Source: Bacillota bacterium
GTDB lineage: Bacteria > Bacillota > Clostridia > Lachnospirales > Lachnospiraceae
Reading direction: 5' to 3'
NCBI GenBank assembly: GCA_023424235.1
Contig: JAFAEB010000424.1
Location: forward strand, 1 to 11,066
DNA length: 11,066 nt
This document shows positions 6,079 through 11,066 of this stretch, piece after piece (the first letter of the stretch is position 1; each line of letters starts with the position of its first letter). The position numbers were made by a program, and so were the translations under genes. The notes below the pieces were generated by a model, which saw nothing but the letters and a program-made list of their open reading frames with translations, did not search any database and was not told the DNA's origin.

Positions 6079-6996
6079 CTAGATGATTATCCTTAATCTA
6101 CGTTTACAACAAGTGATTTTTAAGTCCTTGTACAAACCTGGATATTCACCATCGACATGAACATGGGATGGAGTTTCAAGTTGAACGAATAACTGTTTAC
6201 AATGAAAGGTATCAACACCTTTAAAAGAAGTATGCTTACCAATTGTTAATGTAGGCATTAGACATAATGCTTTTAATCTGCTTAATCCATGAACTACGCA
6301 TACAGTAAGTTTTCCATCTCTAGGATCTGCACTTGGACAGATTTTAACACCGCCACCTTCATATTTATGAATCATACTTGTAATTAAAAGTGCCTTTTTA
6401 AAGTACATGACTTTTTCATCCGCTTGAACGCTGGCATCTACTAGAGGTGATGTAAGTATTTGTTTTACAGCAATAATAATATAAGTTAACTTTCCTAGAC
6501 CTATTTTATTTAAAACCTTTTTTAATTTTGAACGAAAGGTTTCTTCACATACAGCTGCATCAAAACCGATGCCAGTACTTACCACAAATCTTCTCTCCTC
6601 TGTATTCGTCAACTTAATATTCCCAATATCTAAGAAATCAAAATGTGTAGGGTATAAGATGCGTTCGAGACGACTAAGAGGGTCTTTCGAAAGCTTTAAG
6701 CTTCTTGCTAGATCATTACTAGAACCTGTAGGTATGTAGCCTAATATCACATCTTCAAAGGTTTCAATGCCGTTAATTACTTCATTAACCGTTCCATCAC
6801 CACCTAAAACAACGATGTTTTTAATCCCTTTATTATTCTCGCATATTTCTTTGGTAATGGTAATGGCGTGATTTTTGTAGCAGGTAAAATAACAAATATA
6901 GTCAATATTCTTCTTATCTAATTGTTCTTTTACGATACTCCATATCTTTATTCCTTTACCAGAACGTGAATTAGAATTTATTATAAAATGATACAT
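6079..6996 (-). CDS. Diacylglycerol/lipid kinase family protein (YegS/DgkB-type)
   Basis: A 305-residue soluble lipid kinase that should transfer ATP phosphate to a membrane lipid such as diacylglycerol, recycling it to phosphatidate. The exact substrate cannot be read from sequence. Landmarks: an N-terminal NSNSRSGKG (7-15), the ATP-binding GGDGT (65-69), PTGSSNDLARSL (89-100, the family's PxGTxND motif with Ser for Thr), GIGFDA (142-147), the GGG...P.ADP.DG signature (214-228) and the catalytic DGE (282-284). Length matches the family. I start at 6996 because AAGGAG lies five bases upstream. An in-frame ATG at 7020 would add eight residues ahead of the conserved MYHFIIN start, and would put this ribosome binding site inside the gene. 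It diverges from the LiaF-like gene. Confidence 0.9.
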   Translation of the reverse strand: MYHFIINSNSRSGKGIKIWSIVKEQLDKKNIDYICYFTCYKNHAITITKEICENNKGIKNIVVLGGDGTVNEVINGIETFEDVILGYIPTGSSNDLARSLKLSKDPLSRLERILYPTHFDFLDIGNIKLTNTEERRFVVSTGIGFDAAVCEETFRSKLKKVLNKIGLGKLTYIIIAVKQILTSPLVDASVQADEKVMYFKKALLITSMIHKYEGGGVKICPSADPRDGKLTVCVVHGLSRLKALCLMPTLTIGKHTSFKGVDTFHCKQLFVQLETPSHVHVDGEYPGLYKDLKITCCKRRLRIII

Positions 6997-7041
6997 AGAA
7001 TCTCCTTGTCTAAGGTTCATTAGTAGTAAATTTATATGTAA

Positions 7042-7070
7042 ATTTTATATGATATAAATATATAAGTCAA
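7042..7070 (-). promoter_or_regulatory. Probable promoter of the lipid kinase gene
   Basis: On the minus strand, TTGACT (7070-7065), a 17-base spacer and TAAAAT (7047-7042), about 46 bases before the start codon at 6996. Confidence 0.5.
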
Positions 7071-7090
7071 TGAAAGATTTGAAGGATTAC

Positions 7091-7133
7091 GTCATTCATT
7101 ATAAAGTGACATGAAACAGTATAATGATATGAC
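7091..7133. repeat. Long inverted repeat between divergent promoters
   Basis: GTCATTCATTATA (7091-7103) and TATAATGATATGAC (7120-7133) are reverse complements over 13 pairs with one bulged base, separated by 16 bases. It sits between the lipid kinase promoter (-35 at 7070) and the LiaF-like promoter (-35 at 7143), outside both predicted transcripts. This suggests a DNA-binding site for a dimeric regulator rather than an RNA structure. A TATAAT at 7120-7125 lies in the right arm but has no good -35 partner. Confidence 0.5.
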
Positions 7134-7142
7134 AAATGTAAC

Positions 7143-7171
7143 TTGTGATTCACGGAAAGAAATAATATGAT
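7143..7171 (+). promoter_or_regulatory. Probable promoter of the LiaF-like/DUF4097 pair
   Basis: TTGTGA (7143-7148), a 17-base spacer and TATGAT (7166-7171). The weak -35 would suit a promoter helped by an activator, and an inverted repeat ends ten bases upstream. Confidence 0.45.
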
Positions 7172-7188
7172 AGTGATAGAAAATAAAT

Positions 7189-7205
7189 TATTACTTTAAG
7201 TAATA
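7189..7205. repeat. Palindrome in the leader of the LiaF-like gene
   Basis: TATTACTT-T-AAGTAATA is a perfect 17-base palindrome with one central base. It lies just after the predicted transcription start and before the ribosome binding site GGGAGG (7221-7226). It is a candidate operator, though AT-rich palindromes also arise by chance. Confidence 0.4.
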
Positions 7206-7233
7206 GTTATCAATAATCAAGGGAGGTTTTTTT

Positions 7234-7914
7234 ATGAGACTTAAAATGTCTAATTTTATTTGGGGAATCATTTTTATACTAGTTGGAGTAGGTTTTGCAG
7301 GGAATGCATTTAATTTTTGGGATTTCGATTTATTCTTTGATGGATGGTGGACTTTATTCATTATAGTTCCATGTGCTGTAAGCTTAGTAAAGAATGGTTT
7401 TAGGGTAAGTAATTTAGCGGGATTATTAATTGGTATCTTGCTGTTACTATCTTCTAGAGGTTTTATAGAAACACAGGTTTTAGGTAAATTAATCGTTCCT
7501 TTTATCTTTGTATTAATCGGTATTAATTTAGTATTTAAAAACTTATTTAAGGCAGAACATGGAATAAAAGCCCATATCGAATATCAAGGTGGTTCATCAG
7601 AACATTCCGCAGTATTTGCAGGCGCAACTTATCGCTTTGATGGTGAAAAATTTATGGGAACAACAATCAATGCAATCTTTGGTGGAGTTGAAATGGACTT
7701 AAGAAATGCAATTATTGATGAAGATATCGTTATAAATGCAACTGCAGTATTTGGTGGAATCGATATGTGGGTACCATCTAATGTTAGAGTGAAGGTATCC
7801 AATGTACCAATCTTTGGTGGGGTTGATAACAAAGCATCCCATACAAATGATCCAAATTCACCAACAATTTACGTAAATTCAACATGCATGTTTGGGGGGA
7901 TTGATATAAAATGA
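7234..7914 (+). CDS. LiaF-like membrane protein
   Basis: A 226-residue protein with the layout of LiaF-type envelope proteins: four short hydrophobic helices (about 8-25, 38-52, 59-74, 84-102), then a soluble beta-rich domain like the 'cell wall-active antibiotics response' LiaF C-terminus. That domain repeats a signature: IFGGVEM (148-154), VFGGIDM (172-178), IFGGVDN (193-199) and MFGGIDI (219-225). In Bacillus, LiaF restrains the LiaRS two-component system that senses cell-wall stress. No kinase or response regulator is adjacent here, so that role is not shown. GGGAGG lies seven bases before the ATG; Met5 is a less likely start. The stop overlaps the next start by four bases (ATGA), so the two genes are surely co-translated. 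Confidence 0.85.
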   Translation: MRLKMSNFIWGIIFILVGVGFAGNAFNFWDFDLFFDGWWTLFIIVPCAVSLVKNGFRVSNLAGLLIGILLLLSSRGFIETQVLGKLIVPFIFVLIGINLVFKNLFKAEHGIKAHIEYQGGSSEHSAVFAGATYRFDGEKFMGTTINAIFGGVEMDLRNAIIDEDIVINATAVFGGIDMWVPSNVRVKVSNVPIFGGVDNKASHTNDPNSPTIYVNSTCMFGGIDIK

Positions 7915-8744
7915 ATGAATTTCAAAAAATTATTAAATATTTAGCTATGGGATTTGGAATCTTTTTAACCTTTATAATTATAACTGGTATTGTTAGTGCG
8001 GTAATAGGACTATCCGGAGTGTTTTCATCAGGAAGCTCAGTGAATACCACAAATATTACAGAACGTTATGATAATGTAAAGAGTATTGAGATCGATCATG
8101 GTGTTGGTAAACTATATATCTTAGAAGGTACTGAGGACCAAGTTGTTGTTGAAGGTTCTAATATACCAGAGGATTATATTATTGAAAAGAACTTTAGTGG
8201 CACCTTAAAAATTAAAAATAAAGTAAATGTTTTTAATATAGTTGGTTTTAATAACAATAATAAGAGTACAATAAGGATATATCTTCCAGAAGGTTTTGTT
8301 GCTGAGAAGTTTGAGATTAATGCTGGAGCAGGGAATGTAGAACTAAACGATATTACAGCAAAACAATTAGAGATTGATGCAGGAGCAGGTAATATTACTG
8401 GTAATCGAATATATGCAGATTTCTTTGATTTAGATGGTGGTGTTGGTAATATAGAATTAAAAGATATCGAATTTTTAGGCTCTGATATTGATTGTGGAGT
8501 TGGAAATATTGAATTGTCTGGTAATCTTCTTGGAAAAAATAAGCTAGAATGTGGAGTGGGTGAGATTTCAATAGACCTATATGGTAGCCCTGATGACTAC
8601 AAGCTAACAGTTGAAAAAGGCTTAGGTAATATAAAAGTTAATGGTGAGAAGTACTCAAATGTTTCTTGGAATAATATAACCGCAACAAACTCACTATCTA
8701 TTAGTGGTGGACTTGGTAATATTGATATTAACTTTCAAAAGTAG
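7911..8744 (+). CDS. Membrane-anchored DUF4097-like beta-solenoid protein
   Basis: A 277-residue protein with one N-terminal membrane helix (about 12-38), a short Ser/Asn/Thr linker and a repeat domain expected outside the membrane. A G-x-G-N-[IV] turn recurs: AGAGNVEL (138), AGAGNITG (157), GGVGNIEL (176), CGVGNIEL (195) and CGVGEISI (214), spaced exactly 19 residues apart. Related turns are at 63 (HGVGKLYI), 236 (KGLGNIKV) and 266 (GGLGNIDI). This is the pattern of DUF4097 putative-adhesin/LiaG-like proteins and predicts a right- or left-handed beta-helix. The biochemical role is unknown. Its ATG overlaps the stop of the LiaF-like gene, and no separate promoter is evident, so the two probably form one envelope unit. 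Stop is TAG. Confidence 0.85.
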   Translation: MNEFQKIIKYLAMGFGIFLTFIIITGIVSAVIGLSGVFSSGSSVNTTNITERYDNVKSIEIDHGVGKLYILEGTEDQVVVEGSNIPEDYIIEKNFSGTLKIKNKVNVFNIVGFNNNNKSTIRIYLPEGFVAEKFEINAGAGNVELNDITAKQLEIDAGAGNITGNRIYADFFDLDGGVGNIELKDIEFLGSDIDCGVGNIELSGNLLGKNKLECGVGEISIDLYGSPDDYKLTVEKGLGNIKVNGEKYSNVSWNNITATNSLSISGGLGNIDINFQK

Positions 8745-8779
8745 TTAGCTGCAATAATTAAAGGAATAATTAATAAATT

Positions 8780-8819
8780 AAGTTAATAAGTATTAAATCA
8801 AGTTAATAAGCAATAAAAT
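8780..8819. repeat. Direct repeat, 20-bp period
   Basis: AAGTTAATAAG occurs at 8780-8790 and again at 8800-8810. The following nine bases (TATTAAATC and CAATAAAAT) are partly conserved, so the unit is about 20 bp, present twice. Confidence 0.55.
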
Positions 8820-8990
8820 AAATAACTAGCAAAATAAATATTTAGCATATTAAATAATTATTAAAATAAATAAATAGTAAAATAAATAATTAACTTAATA
8901 AATAGTATAATAAATATATAGCATAATAAATATATAGCATATAAATAATTAGTAAAATAAATAATTGGTAAAATAATAATTATATTAATA
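8816..8990. repeat. Degenerate 16-bp tandem repeat array, about 11 units
   Basis: Consensus is roughly AAATAAATAnnTAGCA. Clear units start at 8816, 8832, 8864 and 8955, with weaker ones at 8848, 8880 and 8971. AATAAATATATAGCAT is exactly duplicated at 8909-8924 and 8925-8940. A short 12-base unit near 8897 breaks the phase once. It is minisatellite-like, with no spacers of the CRISPR kind and no open frame. Confidence 0.7.
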
Positions 8991-8992
8991 AT

Positions 8993-9030
8993 AAAAGGTA
9001 TCTAACGATTCAGCTTAGATGCCTTTTTTT
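8993..9030 (+). terminator. Intrinsic terminator of the LiaF-like/DUF4097 unit
   Basis: GGTATCTAA (8997-9005) pairs with TTAGATGCC (9015-9023), with one G-U pair and a 9-base loop. Flanking A and T runs extend the stem, and seven Ts follow. It lies about 250 bases after the DUF4097-like stop, so the tandem array would be transcribed into the mRNA 3' end. Confidence 0.85.
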
Positions 9031-9061
9031 CTATTGTTTTTTTATCCATAAAGAATATCTC

Positions 9062-9090
9062 TTGATATAAGTGGTAATAAATAATAGAAT
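9062..9090 (+). promoter_or_regulatory. Probable promoter of the D-Ala-D-Ala carboxypeptidase gene
   Basis: TTGATA (9062-9067), a 17-base spacer and TAGAAT (9085-9090), about 38 bases before the ATG. It lies immediately after the preceding terminator. Confidence 0.55.
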
Positions 9091-9128
9091 AGAATTAATA
9101 GTGTATATACTAAATTGGGGGTATTTAT

Positions 9129-10478
9129 ATGAAGAAGAAGTGGAGTGTACTAGCATATTTAATTGTAATTGGATCAATTGCCATATTCGGGACCAAGTAT
9201 ATTAATAGGCTTGAAAATGATAATAGGGATATCAATCCTTCCAATTATGTAATTGAAGAAGACGTTCTAAAGAGTAAGCAAGAAGATAGCTCAATTAAAA
9301 ATAAGAGTACTAGCAATGATATAAAAAATGAAGATGAAATACTATTTGATGGTGAAATTGTTGATTCAAAAGCAAGCTCAAATCAAAATGAAACAAAGCC
9401 TGAGAGTGAGTCAAAAGAATCCGCTCAAGGTATTAACTATATAGCTCCTAATATTGTAGTTCATGATTCTGATTATAATAAAGACGCTGTTAGCCATAAG
9501 GATAATGATGATAGCAACTCTAACATTACCGATGAAAATCTTAATTCCCCTGAGAAAGAGAATACTGCTTATAATGAACAAGATAGCTATATCGATAATG
9601 GCAAGGAAACAAAAGATGAAAAAGTTAGTGACACTATGGAAAAGGATGATATTAATAATGCCGTTGAAGCTGCTTTAAACATAAACAATCCTACGATTGA
9701 TATAGATGCAAAATGTGCCATCTTGATGGAGGCAACAACTGGCAAAATATTATATCATAAGAATGCTACAGAACGGGTATACCCAGCAAGTACCACTAAG
9801 TTAATGACAGCTATTGTTGCACTCGATATATGTAATCCAACGGATGAAATTAAGGTTGGGGATGAAGTTACTCGTATGGCAATTGATTCAACAAGAGCTT
9901 ATTTGGAAAAAGGTGAACGACTTACCCTCGCAATGCTACTAGAAGGCTTATTACTACCATCAGGCAATGACGCTGCATATGTAGTTGCAACACATGTAGG
10001 AAGAGTATCCAAAAAGAATATGAGTCTAAGTATTGATGATGCTATTAATGAATTCTTAAGATTAATGAACGAAAAAGCGAAAGAGTTAAATCTGATAGAT
10101 ACTCATTTTACTACTCCTGATGGCTATGATGATGATGAACAGTATACCACAGCTTATGATATGGCGGTTATCGGGAAGGAAGCATTAGAGCATGAATTAA
10201 TATGTAGTATTGTAAAAAAAATTAGAACAAGAAATGTATTCTTAAGTGGTGAAGATGTAACCTGGAACTCTAGTAATAAGTTAATTCAAAATGGTAGTGG
10301 AGTGTATTATAAGTACGCCATCGGTTTAAAAACAGGAAGTAGTTCTTTAGCAGGAAGGTGCTTGGTATCAGCTGCCGAAAAAGATGATAGGAAAGTAATT
10401 AGTGTTATAATGAATTCAACTTCAACAGGTAGATGGGAGGATTCACTGTCCTTATTAAAATATGGTATAGATAAATAA
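9129..10478 (+). CDS. Membrane-anchored D-alanyl-D-alanine carboxypeptidase (peptidase S11, low-molecular-weight PBP)
   Basis: Serine DD-peptidase that should trim the terminal D-Ala from peptidoglycan stem peptides outside the membrane. The catalytic domain starts near residue 190 and carries the three penicillin-binding motifs: STTK (221-224, nucleophile Ser221), SGN (278-280) and KTG (401-403), plus the typical TPDGYD segment. It is a DacA/DacF-type domain, but it ends soon after KTG. The extra C-terminal beta domain and amphipathic anchor of PBP5 are absent. Residues 5-22 form a hydrophobic helix with no clear cleavage site or lipobox, so it is probably an N-terminal anchor. Residues 30-188 are a long linker rich in Asp, Glu, Asn, Ser and Lys, likely disordered, which could carry the enzyme across the thick wall. 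GGGGG (9117-9121) serves as ribosome binding site. Monocistronic. Confidence 0.92.
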   Translation: MKKKWSVLAYLIVIGSIAIFGTKYINRLENDNRDINPSNYVIEEDVLKSKQEDSSIKNKSTSNDIKNEDEILFDGEIVDSKASSNQNETKPESESKESAQGINYIAPNIVVHDSDYNKDAVSHKDNDDSNSNITDENLNSPEKENTAYNEQDSYIDNGKETKDEKVSDTMEKDDINNAVEAALNINNPTIDIDAKCAILMEATTGKILYHKNATERVYPASTTKLMTAIVALDICNPTDEIKVGDEVTRMAIDSTRAYLEKGERLTLAMLLEGLLLPSGNDAAYVVATHVGRVSKKNMSLSIDDAINEFLRLMNEKAKELNLIDTHFTTPDGYDDDEQYTTAYDMAVIGKEALEHELICSIVKKIRTRNVFLSGEDVTWNSSNKLIQNGSGVYYKYAIGLKTGSSSLAGRCLVSAAEKDDRKVISVIMNSTSTGRWEDSLSLLKYGIDK

Positions 10479-10492
10479 GAATATTACTTACT

Positions 10493-10526
10493 AGCGCCAA
10501 TGAATCCTATTTATTTGGCGCTTTTA
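10493..10526 (+). terminator. Intrinsic terminator of the carboxypeptidase gene
   Basis: AGCGCCAA (10493-10500) pairs perfectly with TTGGCGCT (10515-10522) around a 14-base loop, followed by TTTAT. The stem is short but GC-rich. Confidence 0.8.
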
Positions 10527-10559
10527 TGTCACATTCTTATGTTAATTTAACATGACATA
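10525..10559. repeat. Nested palindromes overlapping the -35 of the M16 peptidase promoter
   Basis: The outer arms TATGTCA (10525-10531) and TGACATA (10553-10559) are perfect. Between them sits a second perfect palindrome, ATGTTAA-T-TTAACAT (10539-10553). Its right end and the outer right arm cover the -35 hexamer at 10552-10557. Such a placement is typical of an operator. Confidence 0.5.
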
Positions 10560-10580
10560 GCTTTCGTATTATGATATAAT
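10552..10580 (+). promoter_or_regulatory. Strong promoter of the M16 peptidase gene
   Basis: ATGACA (10552-10557, one mismatch from TTGACA), an exact 17-base spacer and a perfect TATAAT (10575-10580). It is the best promoter match in the window. Transcription should start near 10587, giving a leader of about 148 bases. Confidence 0.65.
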
Positions 10581-10650
10581 TACCAAATAGATTAATAGGA
10601 AAATAAGAATTCTTGTGTTAGATAGGGGTTCTTATAAAATATTTGGTAAT
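10579..10650. repeat. Widely spaced inverted repeat over the transcription start and leader
   Basis: ATTACCAAATA (10579-10589) and TATTTGGTAAT (10640-10650) are perfect 11-base reverse complements 61 bases apart, centre to centre. The left arm overlaps the end of the -10 box and the expected transcription start, so most of it would not be in the RNA. A pair of DNA sites is therefore likelier than an RNA stem, unless transcription starts further upstream. Confidence 0.45.
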
Positions 10651-10734
10651 AATAAAACTATATAAGAATATAGATTCTTGGGAGAACAGTAACTATCAGT
10701 TGATTATAAAATAAAAAATGAAAAGGAGGATAAT

Positions 10735-11066
10735 ATGTCTAGAAATATTAAAAATGTAAATGAACTTTCTAACCATCCAGGTTATGAAGTGGTAGATTCA
10801 TGTGAGTTGCAAGATATCAATAGTTTTGGTATATATTTAAGACATAAGAAAACAGGAGCAAAAGTAGCAGTCATTACTAATGATGATGAAAATAAAGTAT
10901 TTTCCATAGGATTTCGTACCCCGCCAATTAATAGTACAGGAGTTCCACATATTATAGAGCATTCGGTACTCTGTGGTTCGAGAGAATTCCCTTCAAAGGA
11001 TCCTTTTGTAGAACTTGCGAAAGGTTCACTTAACACTTTTTTAAATGCTATGACTTATCCGGATAA
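10735..11066 (+). CDS. M16C (insulinase/presequence protease-like) zinc metallopeptidase, N-terminal part
   Basis: Beginning of a large peptidase of the M16C family (PreP/falcilysin type, normally about 970 residues), which degrades peptides inside a closed chamber. Only the first 110 residues lie in the window; the gene runs off the right edge. The inverted zinc motif HxxEH is complete at 72-76 (HIIEH: zinc ligands His72 and His76, catalytic Glu75). It is followed by the M16C hallmark SVLCGSREFPSKDPF and KGSLNTFLNAMTYPD. The third zinc ligand, a downstream Glu, is not in view. No signal peptide is seen, so it is probably cytosolic. AAGGAGG (10723-10729) lies five bases before the ATG. Confidence 0.93.
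   Translation, partial: MSRNIKNVNELSNHPGYEVVDSCELQDINSFGIYLRHKKTGAKVAVITNDDENKVFSIGFRTPPINSTGVPHIIEHSVLCGSREFPSKDPFVELAKGSLNTFLNAMTYPD

Larger units (their letters stand above)
8745..9128. other. AT-rich spacer with tandem repeats, terminator and promoter
   Basis: This 384-base gap has no gene: every frame is full of stops. Left to right it holds a 20-bp direct repeat (8780-8810), a degenerate 16-bp tandem array (about 8816-8990), a strong terminator (8993-9030) and the promoter of the carboxypeptidase gene (9062-9090). Confidence 0.75.

Noticed and set aside
6997..7020. Upstream ATG for the lipid kinase
   Set aside because: It would place the strong AAGGAG inside the gene and add eight residues before the conserved start; no comparable ribosome binding site lies before it.
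7629..7832. Minus-strand open frame with STPPK repeats inside the LiaF-like gene
   Set aside because: The repeats are just the reverse reading of the FGG[IV][DE] turns of the real protein.
7234..8744. Complete LiaFSR-type stress system
   Set aside because: No histidine kinase or response regulator lies in the window; only the LiaF-like and DUF4097-like proteins are present.
8816..8990. CRISPR array
   Set aside because: The units are contiguous 16-mers without unique spacers, and no cas genes are present; the Cas4-like nuclease domain is part of a helicase fusion.
9463..9678. Ile/Leu/Met-rich plus-strand open frame inside the carboxypeptidase linker
   Set aside because: It is an out-of-frame reading of the Asp/Asn-rich linker codons and has no ribosome binding site.
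10587..10734. T-box or other known riboswitch in the M16 peptidase leader
   Set aside because: No T-box antiterminator consensus, no recognisable riboswitch core and no terminator hairpin before the ribosome binding site.
10782..11036. Minus-strand open frame inside the M16 peptidase gene
   Set aside because: It is antisense to a region with a clear HxxEH motif and family signature.

Overview
The window looks like chromosomal DNA of a low-GC, Gram-positive clostridium. AT-rich codon use, strong GGAGG-type ribosome binding sites, TTGACA/TATAAT-type promoters, U-tailed terminators, a DUF1292 protein, a LiaF-like membrane protein and a YegS/DgkB-type lipid kinase all fit. A Lachnospiraceae member (Clostridium phytofermentans-like) is my best guess, but that is inference from gene content. 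The genes look like ordinary chromosomal genes. I see no transposase, integrase, phage gene, tRNA, rRNA or CRISPR array.

Layout: (1) 1-1964 (+), a UvrD/PcrA/Rep-type superfamily 1 helicase missing its extreme N-terminus at the window edge, ending at a hairpin shared with the convergent next gene. (2) 2054-2404 (-), a small acidic DUF1292 protein with a His/Asp/Cys-rich N-terminus. (3) 2734-3261 (+), a 175-residue, very charged, probably disordered protein of unknown function, followed by its own terminator. (4) 3536-5893 (+), a PD-(D/E)XK nuclease fused to an XPD/DinG-type iron-sulfur helicase. A single in-frame TAG at 4841-4843 interrupts it, although all motifs on both sides are intact. (5) 6079-6996 (-), a diacylglycerol/lipid kinase family protein. 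(6) 7234-7914 and 7911-8744 (+), a translationally coupled pair: a LiaF-like four-helix membrane protein with FGG repeats and a DUF4097-like membrane-anchored beta-solenoid with 19-residue repeats. (7) 8745-9128, an AT-rich spacer with a degenerate 16-bp tandem array and a terminator. (8) 9129-10478 (+), a membrane-anchored D-Ala-D-Ala carboxypeptidase with a long acidic linker. (9) 10735 to the end (+), the N-terminus of an M16C (presequence protease-like) zinc metallopeptidase.

Functionally there are two loose themes: DNA processing on the left (two helicases, one fused to a nuclease) and cell envelope on the right (lipid kinase, LiaF-like/DUF4097 pair, penicillin-binding protein). Apart from the overlapping pair, nearly every gene has its own candidate promoter and terminator, so this is a run of single-gene transcription units rather than a long operon. 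The most notable points are the nonsense codon in the nuclease-helicase, the regular solenoid, the inverted repeats in the 6997-7233 and 10479-10734 spacers, and the 16-bp array. I did not find convincing evidence for a wholly new multi-gene system.
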